From JARRRD01 sp046706685 (lineage in GTDB: Bacteria > Nitrospirota > Thermodesulfovibrionia > Thermodesulfovibrionales > UBA6898), in NCBI GenBank assembly GCA_046706685.1, contig JBJKPE010000039.1, positions 1 to 43,815 of the forward strand: a stretch of 43,815 nucleotides of DNA. The letters are read 5' to 3'. This document shows, piece by piece, positions 8,569 to 16,831 of this stretch (its first letter is position 1; each line of letters starts with the position of its first letter). The position numbers were made by a program, and so were the translations under genes. The notes beneath the pieces are model-generated. The model ran no database searches, was not told the origin of the DNA, and saw nothing but the letters and a program-made list of their open reading frames with translations.

Positions 8569-10740
8569 ATGCATAAAAAGCTTACAGCACTGTTCATAAC
8601 GGCGAGTGCCCTCGCCTTTTTTTTATTGGCTTCGAGCTATTCCTGCGCCGGGACGGCTGGCGAAGGGCTGAATGCTGCAGTCCTGCTGGCGCAGCAGGCG
8701 TTGCAACCAAAGCCTGATACAAAGCAGGAACCGGCCAAACCTCAACCATCTCCATCTCCGACTCCCGCTCAGCCGCAGCCGGCGCCGTCTAATCCGGCTC
8801 AGGCTCATCCCTCGACGGCACAGCCCGTACCACCCGGACCGGAGCAGCCAAAGCCTCAGCCTCGTCTTTTTCTGCCTGCGGCGGCGCAGCCCGGGGCTAA
8901 CCCTCCGCCGGCTCAACCGCCCACTCATCCTGTGACGCAGCCTCGGCAGACGGCGCCGTTTGCTCCGGCGAGGGGTGAGGTGAGTTTCAATTTCGATGAT
9001 GCGGATGTGTATTCCGTGATACAGACTATTTTCGGGGACGTTCTCAGGGTGAATTATGTGATCGATCCGGCCGTCAAGGGCAGAGTTACGTTCAGGTCCG
9101 TCGAACCAGTGGCAAAAAAGGATGTTCTGCCTCTGATGGAGGTGATACTCCGCCTGAACGGTATCGGGATTGTCGAGGAGGGAACCCTGTACAGGATAAT
9201 CCCGATAGCCGATATATCGAAAGAACCGGCGCCTGTAGAGGTCGGCAGGGACCCGGATAAGGTGAAGATAACGGGAAAAGCCCTGGTCCAGGTTGTTGAT
9301 ATCAAATACATGCAGTCATCGGAGATGGTCCGCCTGCTGACTCCTTTCTTGTCGAAAAACGCTGTTATAGTGGACGTTCCCAATAGTAATTATATTGTCA
9401 TCGTTGACACGGATTCCAACGTAAAAAGGCTGCTCCAGATGGTGAATCTTTTCGACAACGAACAGCTCAAAGCCGTTACACCGCGGGTCTATGTCTATCC
9501 TGTACAGAACGGCAAGGCCAAGGATGTGGCGAATGTACTCCAGCAGATTTTCCTGGGTGCAAAAGCGAAGGCGGCACCAACGACTCCCGTGACTCCGGGA
9601 AAGAGAACTCTCCCCGGGCAGCCGGCTGCTGCTCCGCAACAGGCACAGATTATTACATCCGAGGGAGGAGGGACCACTTCGCTGGTATCCGATATCACAA
9701 AGATAATCCCTGACGATGTTACAAATTCACTCATAATAATGGCCACACCGGACGATTATAAGACTATCGCAGACGCCATAGCGAGGATCGACACCGTCCC
9801 CAGACAGGTGATGATCGAAGGGCTGATTGTTGATGTGACGCTGACGAACAATCTGAGTTTTGGGCTTTCATGGCAGATGAACAGCGATCTCAAGATATCA
9901 GGCATAAGACCTTTCACTAACAATGTGGATCTGACCGGCAATGGCACCAATAGCAGCAACGTGGGGCTCAACACAGGCAACCTCGCTACAGTACCGACAA
10001 GCGGGTTCACCTTTGTGGGCTATGATCCGACAGGAAACGTGCGGGCAGTTCTGAGTGCCTTAGAGGACCGGTCCAAAGCAAAAGTCGTGGCTGCTCCCCA
10101 TATACTTGTAGCAGATAACCGCGAGGCAAGCATCCAGGTGGGTCAACAGATTCCACTTGCTACATCGCAGACAAATACCCCGATAAACAGCGGGACCGCT
10201 GTGGTTAACACCACAACATCTACGATCGAGTATAAGGACATCGGCATTATTCTCAAGGTAAAACCCCAGGTGAACGACAGCGGACTGGTTTCGCTTGAAC
10301 TTTCCCAGGAGATCTCCTCTCTCGGCAAGCCGGTATCAGTGGGAGGACTGGAAGAGGTCTCCATCAATAAAACACAGGCAACTTCGAACCTCGTCACGCG
10401 CGACGGAGAGACTATAGTCATAGGCGGTCTTATAAGGGAAGATACTGGCCATGACCGAACGGGACTGCCTTTACTCAGCAGGATTCCGATAATCGGGGCG
10501 CTCTTCGGTACCACAACTGATAACACCACAAGGGATGAGCTCATCATCCTGCTCACGCCTCATGTCATAAGGTCCGCGAAAGAGGCCCAGAGCACGACAT
10601 CCGACTATCTCAGGAAGTATAAGGCGAATACACAGCTGGAGATAGAGGGACTTATGAAGAAAGGCGGCAGCAAAGAGGGCGCAAAGGACGGGAATGAAAG
10701 GGAACAGGGGCCCGGGAGTTTCCCGGCGGTAAGCCCTTAG
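8569..10740 (+). CDS. gspD: Type II secretion system secretin GspD
   Basis: A 723-residue outer-membrane secretin. A signal peptide (1-27) is followed by a proline/glutamine-rich linker (about 45-130). The STN/N0-like domain begins at VSFNFDDADVYSVIQ, with N1- and N2-like repeats after it (VVDIKYMQSSEMVRLL and VYPVQNGKAKDVANVL). The C-terminal secretin domain contains VPRQVMIEGLIVDV, VAAPHILVADNREASI and the signature VIGGLIREDTGHDRTGLPLL with LSRIPIIGALFG. Secretins form the multimeric gate through which folded exoproteins leave the periplasm. The proline-rich segment between signal peptide and N0 is longer than in textbook GspD. The ATG follows AAGAGGAG. GspC and GspM homologues are encoded at the far right edge on the other strand. 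A type IV pilus secretin (PilQ) is the alternative, but no AMIN domain is seen. Confidence 0.9.
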   Translation: MHKKLTALFITASALAFFLLASSYSCAGTAGEGLNAAVLLAQQALQPKPDTKQEPAKPQPSPSPTPAQPQPAPSNPAQAHPSTAQPVPPGPEQPKPQPRLFLPAAAQPGANPPPAQPPTHPVTQPRQTAPFAPARGEVSFNFDDADVYSVIQTIFGDVLRVNYVIDPAVKGRVTFRSVEPVAKKDVLPLMEVILRLNGIGIVEEGTLYRIIPIADISKEPAPVEVGRDPDKVKITGKALVQVVDIKYMQSSEMVRLLTPFLSKNAVIVDVPNSNYIVIVDTDSNVKRLLQMVNLFDNEQLKAVTPRVYVYPVQNGKAKDVANVLQQIFLGAKAKAAPTTPVTPGKRTLPGQPAAAPQQAQIITSEGGGTTSLVSDITKIIPDDVTNSLIIMATPDDYKTIADAIARIDTVPRQVMIEGLIVDVTLTNNLSFGLSWQMNSDLKISGIRPFTNNVDLTGNGTNSSNVGLNTGNLATVPTSGFTFVGYDPTGNVRAVLSALEDRSKAKVVAAPHILVADNREASIQVGQQIPLATSQTNTPINSGTAVVNTTTSTIEYKDIGIILKVKPQVNDSGLVSLELSQEISSLGKPVSVGGLEEVSINKTQATSNLVTRDGETIVIGGLIREDTGHDRTGLPLLSRIPIIGALFGTTTDNTTRDELIILLTPHVIRSAKEAQSTTSDYLRKYKANTQLEIEGLMKKGGSKEGAKDGNEREQGPGSFPAVSP

Positions 10741-10930
10741 TTATGGTTGTCTTGTTGCAAATAGTATACACAGCGTGTGGAGGCGGGGACACACTGGGGT
10801 TTGGAGGATTCTCTTTCTCTGTGCGAAAAACGTGGATATTCGGGTAGTTAGCAGTGGCGGCGCGTATGCAAGGGGCTGGCAGGAATCTTGCATGATTGTT
10901 ACAATTTGATCCGTTAGGGTTTCAGGTCAG

Positions 10931-10947
10931 AAGCTTTTAAAAAGCTT
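10931..10947. promoter_or_regulatory. Perfect palindrome overlapping a -35 box (candidate operator)
   Basis: AAGCTTTTAAAAAGCTT is an 8-bp inverted repeat around a single central base. Its right end shares the first two bases of the -35 hexamer TTGACT (10946-10951). A protein bound here would block RNA polymerase, so it is a candidate repressor site. No regulator is encoded in the window. Confidence 0.45.
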
Positions 10948-10974
10948 GACTTATTGAGAATCTTTTAGTATAGT
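10946..10974 (+). promoter_or_regulatory. Strong sigma-70-type promoter
   Basis: TTGACT (10946-10951), 17 bases, TATAGT (10969-10974). Each hexamer matches five of six consensus bases with the ideal spacing. It drives the lipoprotein gene starting at 11000. The remainder of the 259-base gap after gspD (10741-10930) holds no recognisable gene. Confidence 0.75.
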
Positions 10975-10999
10975 TTTTAAAGTCTTGAGGAGATGATTT

Positions 11000-11461
11000 T
11001 TGACGGCATCAATAAGGTCTTTGCGGTGGGCAGTAATCGCTTGTTGTTTGGTGATTCTGTCCGTCTTAGTATTACAGGGATGCACTCCGAAACAGGCTCT
11101 GAAGAAAAGTTCTGATGAAGATGCTTTAAGGGAGAGGGTGATGGCCTATTGGAACTTCAGGATTGAGGGGGAATATGACAAGAGTTACGAGTATGAAAAC
11201 CCGTTTTTTCGCAAGACGGTGAACCTCGTCGACTACATTCAGCACTCCGGAAAGGCCGTCAAGACAAAGAGCGTCAAAATAGAGGGCATGAAAATTGAAG
11301 GGGACAACGCCGGCGTTGAACTCATGACCACGATCCAGGTTAGTGTTCCTGATCCGGCAATCAGCCGGGCGGTCTTTCCCCAGAAATTTACCGACCGGTG
11401 GGTAAAAGCAGATGATGTATGGTATCATGTGGAGCCGGAAAGAGGATTGCGCAAGGGATGA
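11000..11461 (+). CDS. Small exported lipoprotein, NTF2-like
   Basis: A 153-residue protein. The start is TTG at 11000, chosen because GAGGAG lies 7 bases upstream and the nearby ATG (10993) runs into a stop after three codons. The N-terminus has a basic start, a hydrophobic stretch and a lipobox VLQGC with Cys28, so lipidation and membrane anchoring are likely. The mature part (ERVMAYWNFRIEGEYDKSYEY, then alternating strands ending in DDVWYHVEP) has the length and pattern of the NTF2-like/DUF4440-type cone fold; this is a fold guess, not a function. It has a strong promoter of its own with an adjacent palindrome. It lies between the secretin and a secreted protein, so an accessory role in secretion is possible but unproven. 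Confidence 0.75.
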   Translation: MTASIRSLRWAVIACCLVILSVLVLQGCTPKQALKKSSDEDALRERVMAYWNFRIEGEYDKSYEYENPFFRKTVNLVDYIQHSGKAVKTKSVKIEGMKIEGDNAGVELMTTIQVSVPDPAISRAVFPQKFTDRWVKADDVWYHVEPERGLRKG

Positions 11462-11470
11462 GTAATCCGG

Positions 11471-11499
11471 TTGATTTACATGAGCAAGCTCTATATAAA
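11471..11499 (+). promoter_or_regulatory. Promoter for the 474-residue exported protein
   Basis: TTGATT (11471-11476), 17 bases, TATAAA (11494-11499). It lies immediately after the lipoprotein stop codon. Transcription from about 11506 would give a leader of about 160 bases before the ATG at 11666. Confidence 0.6.
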
Positions 11500-11561
11500 G
11501 ATCTCATAGGTGGCTTAGCATAGGCGTATGAGAATTGAAGCGAAGGAAAACCTGGAAAAAG

Positions 11562-11573
11562 AAGGAGGTGATG
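11562..11573 (+). promoter_or_regulatory. Orphan full-length Shine-Dalgarno in a 5' leader
   Basis: AAGGAGGTGATG matches the complement of the typical 16S rRNA 3' end over about 11 bases, yet no start codon follows at usable spacing (the ATG at 11571 overlaps it and opens only nine codons). The real gene has its own AAAGGAGGAAG site just before 11666. Such unused sites in leaders are known in Bacillus as STAB-SD elements that protect mRNA; that role here is inference. Confidence 0.5.
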
Positions 11574-11593
11574 GGATCGGCCGAGTGTACTGC

Positions 11594-11638
11594 GACGTAA
11601 GCCTGAATAAAGCAATATTAAATCTGACGTAAGTCAGA
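11594..11638. promoter_or_regulatory. Repeated GACGTAAG motif with inverted repeat in the leader
   Basis: GACGTAAG occurs at 11594-11601 and again at 11626-11633, exactly 32 bases apart (about three DNA turns). The second copy lies inside TCTGACGTAAGTCAGA (11623-11638), a 6-bp inverted repeat with a 4-base loop. It could be a small RNA hairpin near the ribosome site or a protein-binding site. Confidence 0.35.
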
Positions 11639-11665
11639 CAGAAATCATCAAAAGGAGGAAGCATA

Positions 11666-13090
11666 ATGTTAAGAAAAGCAGGAATCTTCATGATTGCGGT
11701 CATGTTTGTTGCTGTGACTGCAGGTCTCTCCTTTGCTAGCGATATTCTCACATATCGCGATGCGGGAGCGAATTATTTCCCGACTGCCGCAGCGACGACT
11801 TACAATAATGCGTCGTATGGCGGCAGCCTGATCGACGGACTGGCAACGGGTATCAATAACGGCCAGCCGACCAACGTCTTCGTAAACCCTCAGGGTCTCG
11901 GTGACGCTCTTATCTACGGATATTACAATGTCCGTAACAATGAAACTAACGTATTCAGCATCACCAACACAGCTGACTACGGCGTAAGGGCCAGAATCAG
12001 GTTCAAGGAAGCCACGGGCAGCTGCGAAGTGCTCGACTTCGACGTCTGTCTTACGCCTCATGATGTATGGCACGGGGTTATCACCAAGGACAGCTCAGGC
12101 AAGGCCATACTTAACGCGGTCAATATCGACACGGACACGCCGATTGCTGTGGGTGACAAAAGAGGTTATGAGCCTCCGACGAGCGGCCTTTCCTTCCCTG
12201 AAATCTTTCCGAACGGCTTGCTCTTCAAGACCGGCGCGCTCCAAAACTGCGACCGCACCATTGGAGCCGACGATACTCTTGAGGGTTATATCAACGTCAT
12301 CGCCGAGGATCAGTTGTCAACCAGCCAAGATGCCGGGACCTTCTGCGGCACTGCTCACGAAAGCAGTGGCGATGTGAGCTATTATGATAACACTGTCGCT
12401 GGCGACGTAGCTAACGTTCTGTTCGGGAGCAACTACATCCTTACCAGCAGTGACATTTACGGATACAACGCCACAGCACTCGCTGACTTTGCGAACCAGG
12501 TCTTCGTAACCCCGCCGGTTAATGTTGTACCTGACCTTCAGGACGGCGGCGATCCGAATGTCGCAAGCACACTAGGCATTTGCCCGGTAAATTTTGTTCT
12601 TACCAAGGCAACTACCATGAACAGCTTCTATGATCTTGGACTGGGCACCGAGGCGATCATCACTTTCCCGACAAAGAAGGTTACCATTGGCTCGGCATGT
12701 GATACATGGACTGCTGAGACTGTGGATACCATTCCGGTCGGCGCGACGGTTTACGACGACAAGGAGAATTCTGTAACTCAGCACTGCCAGACATCGCCCT
12801 GCGAGACGATTCCGACACTGAACCTGCCGAATGAGGTCAACGTGGTCAACGTCAACAGCGCCAAGATATTCAATTCAGCCGTGGAGCAGTCTCTCAATAC
12901 CACCTTCACGCTCGGCTATGTCTCTCTCGATCTTACCACCGACGGAACCAACACTGTTAGAACACGGGAAACTACCGAAAATGGCATTACTTCTCACGGT
13001 TTGCCGGCTGTTGGTTATGTTGTGACAAGCGTCAGCGACAGCGGCTTTAACTGGATGCTGCCGATAGTTTACACTCAGCAGGTAGACTAG
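11666..13090 (+). CDS. Exported protein of unknown function, probably abundant
   Basis: A 474-residue protein with a clear Sec signal peptide (MLRKAGIFMIAVMFVAVTAG then LSFAS, cleavage near residue 25). The opening of the mature part (GLGDALIYGYYNVRNNET, then ITNTADYGVRARIRFKEA, VLDFDVCLTPHDVWHG) is a recurrent pattern in exported proteins of delta-proteobacteria and Nitrospirota as far as I recall, with no characterised member I can name. Cysteines occur in loose pairs (for example CEVLDFDVC and CQTSPC), suggesting disulfides after export. Rich in Thr/Ser/Asn with few basic residues, it resembles surface or extracellular beta-proteins. A strong ribosome site (AAAGGAGGAAG), a dedicated promoter, a long leader and a strong terminator indicate a monocistronic, highly expressed gene. 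S-layer, pilus-like or secreted matrix protein are all possible. Confidence 0.8.
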   Translation: MLRKAGIFMIAVMFVAVTAGLSFASDILTYRDAGANYFPTAAATTYNNASYGGSLIDGLATGINNGQPTNVFVNPQGLGDALIYGYYNVRNNETNVFSITNTADYGVRARIRFKEATGSCEVLDFDVCLTPHDVWHGVITKDSSGKAILNAVNIDTDTPIAVGDKRGYEPPTSGLSFPEIFPNGLLFKTGALQNCDRTIGADDTLEGYINVIAEDQLSTSQDAGTFCGTAHESSGDVSYYDNTVAGDVANVLFGSNYILTSSDIYGYNATALADFANQVFVTPPVNVVPDLQDGGDPNVASTLGICPVNFVLTKATTMNSFYDLGLGTEAIITFPTKKVTIGSACDTWTAETVDTIPVGATVYDDKENSVTQHCQTSPCETIPTLNLPNEVNVVNVNSAKIFNSAVEQSLNTTFTLGYVSLDLTTDGTNTVRTRETTENGITSHGLPAVGYVVTSVSDSGFNWMLPIVYTQQVD

Positions 13091-13122
13091 TATTAAGTAG
13101 GTAAGTATAAGTTCAAAGTGAG

Positions 13123-13154
13123 AAAGGGGGGCAACTGCCCCCTTTTCTTTTTTT
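13123..13154 (+). terminator. Rho-independent terminator
   Basis: A 10-bp stem with one G-U pair (AAAGGGGGGC paired with GCCCCCTTTT), loop AACT, followed by CTTTTTTT. It ends the transcript of the 474-residue exported protein. Confidence 0.9.
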
Positions 13155-13215
13155 ACAACCTCTACCAGGGTGCTTCTAGTCTTTTTTTTGTCGTTGTCCC
13201 GAAAAGGGTCTTTGC

Positions 13216-13350
13216 TGTCATGCCGGCTTGTCCGGCATCCTTCCGAGACGCATCGGAAAGACTCCGCACAAGTCGGAGTGACAGACCAGGCATTTTCACG
13301 CTCTTTTGTGAGCTTTAGCTCAGGTGGATTCCCTTGAATACGGGAATCCA
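13216..13350. repeat. Intergenic palindromic repeat elements (two adjacent)
   Basis: A 68-bp element bounded by TGTCA (13216-13220) and TGACA (13279-13283) contains three successive hairpins: ATGCCGG/CCGGCAT, TTCCGA/TCGGAA and ACTCCG/CGGAGT. A second inverted repeat, TGGATTCCC/GGGAATCCA (13325-13333 and 13342-13350), follows. It belongs to the same style of element as those at 16701, 19056, 21825 and 23059. The remainder of the 467-base gap (13091-13557) holds a terminator at its left end and a promoter at its right end, with no gene. Confidence 0.75.
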
Positions 13351-13479
13351 ATTCTGCCTGATAGTTCGGAGACTGTCTTCTTAAAGGTTTAAGTATTTGA
13401 AATTCCCGGCGATCTCCGTGTCTTTGTGTGAGTAATTACCGCCTTAGAGCTAACTTTTTGCCCATGAAAAAAAATTAAT

Positions 13480-13508
13480 TTGACATTTTGGAAAAAGGTT
13501 GGCATTCT
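13480..13508 (+). promoter_or_regulatory. Promoter of the first BACON-repeat gene
   Basis: TTGACA (13480-13485), 17 bases, CATTCT (13503-13508) preceded by TGG, which can act as an extended -10. The block TTTGACATTTT...AAAAG...TGGCATTCT recurs with one base of extra spacing before the paralogue at 19229, so the arrangement is conserved rather than accidental. Confidence 0.55.
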
Positions 13509-13557
13509 TAATAAAAATAGTAATTTATTAATTTATCATTAACCCGACGGAGGAGTC

Positions 13558-16500
13558 ATGAAGAATCTGGAGCACTGGTTTCGATACATTGGAGGGCTTG
13601 GGCTAGCATGCCTGGGATTATTGATAATGTCGGGTCTTGCCCCCGCTCAGATGCCGGTGCCATCGGGGAATCAGGCGCTGGTCGTTCCATATTACTGCGC
13701 AGTGGGCTCTCCTGTCCTTAATGACAATCCTTTGCTTTCGAAGCCTCTCGGCCTCGGCCCGATTGCAACGGGGGGCAGCACAATGAGTCCTACTCTTGCC
13801 CTCGATTTCACGGATTGGGTGGACCTTTACGTGGCCGCTTCAGCATATTCGAATCCGGCCGATCTCTGGGTGCTGGGACCGGATGGTCAATTTCGCCTGT
13901 TTACCTCCAAAGAAGATATCGAACCATCACTTTCAGCTTCTGGTGTCAGGACAGGGCTCCTGGGCGGAGACGTTTCGACGGCAGGTCTGCCGATAGATAC
14001 TTACTATTTTTATCTTTTGGCAACGCCTTCGGGAGAGACATTGACCGATCAGACTCCGTACTATATGTGGACGACTTCATTCGCCGTGCTGCCCCCTTAT
14101 CTCACGATGACCCCTTCCTGTCTGCAAATGGAGAGCACTGTGGGAGTAGGGACAACACAATTAGTGACAATCTCGGATCCTGACGATTCGACAAGTTACA
14201 CTATCTCCTCGGTTACTGCGGGAGGCGAGGGATTCACTATAGAAAATAACAATTGCGGTGAAATGCGCGGAGGGAGTAGCTGCAGCTTCACCATCTCCTT
14301 CAATCCGACATCTGAAGGGGTTCATAACGTAGATCTTTCGATCGGCATTGATGGGTACCAAAATGACGCGGCGGGCCCGCAGGAAGCGGCGTCAGCGCCC
14401 CCGCCGTCCATTACTATTCCTTTGGTGGGTATGGCAACTCCCGGGGCTGCGTCGTGCGAGCCCACATTTTCAACCGCGAACCTCACATTTAACTCGTTGA
14501 GCCAGTCAGGCTCTATCGGCGTTACCTATCCGACGGGATGCAGTACCACATGGACGGCATCAACGGATGCCAGTTGGATAACTATAACCCAAAAGAGCGG
14601 AAGTGGCAGCGGAACAGCGACATTCACCTTAAGCGCCAATACGGGAACATCTGCATCTGACAGGTCGGGGACCATAACTGTTGCGGGCAAGACCTTCACA
14701 GTGATGCAGTACGCTCCGGCAACCACCGGGTCATGCACTTATTCAATATCGCCTCCAACCGGGTCGATCGGCTCTGCGGGCGGAACAGGGGCGTTCCAGT
14801 TGACAACCCAAAGCGGCTGCGAATGGCTTGCGAGCGGAAACCTCTTGTCCACATGGCTGTCCCCGTCATCCCGGAGCGGCACCGGCAGTAGCCCGATTTC
14901 ATATTCCGCGACTGCGAACCTGTCCTCGAATTCAAGAACAGGATATATTACTGTAGAAGGCAAGACATTTACGCTCACGCAGGCAGGCGCACAGGCCGGA
15001 ACAGCCTGCACTTATTCTCTGAATTCCTCTAACGCATCAGTGGTGGCGGGCGGCGGAGATGGGTCGTTTACCATCCGGCCTAGCGGCTCGTCATGCAGCC
15101 CGTCGGTTATAACATTTGACAGCTGGCTCCACGTTACTTCTACCACTTCCGGGACATCAGGAATCACCGTTAATTATCATGCGGACGCTAATGTGGGCGC
15201 AATAAGGACTGGGACAATTACGGTTAACGGGACACTTGATTTCACCGTAACCCAGAGCGGCTCGGGGGGCACAACTCCTGCGTGCACCTACACATTGAGT
15301 AAGTCATCTCAGTCTTTTACGGCCGCTGCCGGGACGGGTAGCTTCAGCGTAACTGTTACAGGGACTAACTGCAGTTGGTCCGCCTCCGCCTCACCGTCGA
15401 ATTCGTGGATACATATTACGTCACAGACAGGAAGCAGCCCCGTAACCTATTCCGTTGATGCCAACAGTACCACGATTTCCCGCTCAGGTTCTATCACCGC
15501 TGGTGGCCAGAGCTTCAGTATCACCCAGGCGGGATCCACATCAGCTGCCTGCACATACTCTCTCTCGTCGCAGGCCTTCACGTCCGATGGAGGGACGGGA
15601 AATATTACGGTGGTCACAGGATCGAACTGCACGTGGACTGCAACCTCTTCAGACCCATCCTGGCTCGTTGTTCCCACGGGGCAACACACTGGGTCGGCAA
15701 GCTTCACTGTTGAAGCCAATGGGACCACAAACGGCAGAGGTGCTGCGATAACGCTTGCAGGTCAGACATTCATCGTGATGCAGGCAGGTTACTCCAATGC
15801 ACAGATGAGCCCTTCAATACCTGCCGCACCTGCTGTATACATCCCGCCCGCACCAGGTTCGACTTCTGCAGGCGCCACTCCGTCGTCCACGGGTGGGTAT
15901 GGCTCATTCAGCTTTGGGTCTGTTGGATATAGTGACTTAACGGTAGCGGCGGATGCGGGTTCTGCGGGGTGGATAACGATAACGTCGGGCGGGAGTATAT
16001 CGACGCCCGTCGGCGGATCGGCGGACGGCCAACATGACGTAACATATAATGTTTTGGCCAATACGTCGTCTACCTCAAGGCAAGGCAAGATTAATATCAT
16101 TAATAACGCGAATGGCACGGTTATCAACGCTTTCACCATCACCCAGGATGCCGCGCCTGCCCCTATCTCGCTTTCCTATACGACCCTGCCTGGACTTAAC
16201 GCGTGGTATACATATAGCCTGTCGGGAAGGAGCGATTCCACGACACCCCCCGAAATGGGCAGAAAAGCCATGTTCATCAAGTTTAAAATGCCAGACAACG
16301 GCTGTCCTCAGATGAATCAGATTCAGTTCTTGCTGGGCGGCCTTAGGGCAAACGTAAATATGCTTGTCGCTGATCCGGACCATCCATTTACCGACCTTGA
16401 CAGCGCGTTTACTACATACAATGGGTTGATGCCCCTGTACATTGGGGTAGGTCCTCCTTACTGGTATCAATTTAGTGGGAGTGTGACCTCTGAAAGTAAC

Positions 16501-16605
16501 TACGTGACAAATGCTAATAGCTATGCGGGCAAGACTTTCTATATAATGTTGGTGGACGAAGATACTCTTGGTACAAATTTCACGGTATCAGCCGCTTGCT
16601 ACTAA
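13558..16605 (+). CDS. Exported BACON-repeat protein (1015 residues)
   Basis: A Sec signal peptide (1-31, ending APAQ) is followed by a module of about 150 residues (32-183) with SKPLGLGPIATGG, VDLYVAASAY and YYMWTTSFAVLPPY. This module recurs in the two neighbouring exported proteins. Next is an ASH/HYDIN-like beta domain (about 185-295). Five BACON domains follow (about 300-386, 392-476, 484-566, 576-658 and 664-743), each with an initial Cys, a TGCSWTAS-like core, W-[IL]-x-[IV]-x strand and a terminal FT[VL]TQ. A degenerate sixth lies at about 781-866. The last 145 residues form an unassigned domain with two cysteines. BACON domains are Ig-like binding or spacer domains. The protein is extremely rich in Ser, Thr and Gly and is probably extracellular, perhaps a type II secretion substrate or adhesin (inference). 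Start: ATG after GACGGAGGAG. Confidence 0.85.
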   Translation: MKNLEHWFRYIGGLGLACLGLLIMSGLAPAQMPVPSGNQALVVPYYCAVGSPVLNDNPLLSKPLGLGPIATGGSTMSPTLALDFTDWVDLYVAASAYSNPADLWVLGPDGQFRLFTSKEDIEPSLSASGVRTGLLGGDVSTAGLPIDTYYFYLLATPSGETLTDQTPYYMWTTSFAVLPPYLTMTPSCLQMESTVGVGTTQLVTISDPDDSTSYTISSVTAGGEGFTIENNNCGEMRGGSSCSFTISFNPTSEGVHNVDLSIGIDGYQNDAAGPQEAASAPPPSITIPLVGMATPGAASCEPTFSTANLTFNSLSQSGSIGVTYPTGCSTTWTASTDASWITITQKSGSGSGTATFTLSANTGTSASDRSGTITVAGKTFTVMQYAPATTGSCTYSISPPTGSIGSAGGTGAFQLTTQSGCEWLASGNLLSTWLSPSSRSGTGSSPISYSATANLSSNSRTGYITVEGKTFTLTQAGAQAGTACTYSLNSSNASVVAGGGDGSFTIRPSGSSCSPSVITFDSWLHVTSTTSGTSGITVNYHADANVGAIRTGTITVNGTLDFTVTQSGSGGTTPACTYTLSKSSQSFTAAAGTGSFSVTVTGTNCSWSASASPSNSWIHITSQTGSSPVTYSVDANSTTISRSGSITAGGQSFSITQAGSTSAACTYSLSSQAFTSDGGTGNITVVTGSNCTWTATSSDPSWLVVPTGQHTGSASFTVEANGTTNGRGAAITLAGQTFIVMQAGYSNAQMSPSIPAAPAVYIPPAPGSTSAGATPSSTGGYGSFSFGSVGYSDLTVAADAGSAGWITITSGGSISTPVGGSADGQHDVTYNVLANTSSTSRQGKINIINNANGTVINAFTITQDAAPAPISLSYTTLPGLNAWYTYSLSGRSDSTTPPEMGRKAMFIKFKMPDNGCPQMNQIQFLLGGLRANVNMLVADPDHPFTDLDSAFTTYNGLMPLYIGVGPPYWYQFSGSVTSESNYVTNANSYAGKTFYIMLVDEDTLGTNFTVSAACY

Positions 16606-16644
16606 GCGCAGATGATTTTTGGGGGTATTACTTGTATCTCCACC

Positions 16645-16680
16645 GGAAGGGAGGGATGGAGCCATTCCTCCCTTCCGTTT
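16645..16680 (+). terminator. Rho-independent terminator after the BACON gene
   Basis: A 15-bp stem with one G-U pair (GGAAGGGAGGGATGG with CCATTCCTCCCTTCC), a three-base loop AGC, then GTTTCTTT. It lies 40 bases past the stop codon. Confidence 0.85.
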
Positions 16681-16695
16681 CTTTGGCCGAGTTTC

Positions 16696-16726
16696 TTGTC
16701 ATTCCCGAGGTCTTAATCGGGAATCC
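16696..16726. repeat. Intergenic palindromic repeat element
   Basis: TTGTCATTCCCGA is followed after 8 bases by TCGGGAATCC. The inverted repeat ATTCCCGA/TCGGGAAT occupies 16701-16708 and 16717-16724. It belongs to the same family as the elements at 13325, 21825 and elsewhere. Confidence 0.7.
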
Positions 16727-16831
16727 AGGGTTCTCTTTAGGGGTACAGAATCTTATATCAGCACGGATAGGCGATAAGACAGGATTTGCCGTAAGCGGAA
16801 AAACCGGAGCTTCACGGAAGACAAATAAGTG

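Noticed and set aside
11528..11632. A 34-codon small ORF in the leader of the 474-residue exported protein
   Set aside because: There is no ribosome site at usable distance and the composition is unremarkable; the leader is better explained by regulatory elements.
13500..13520. TTGGCA sequences as sigma-54 promoters before the BACON genes
   Set aside because: The required GC at -12 with the right spacing is absent; the sigma-70-type reading with TTGACA fits better.
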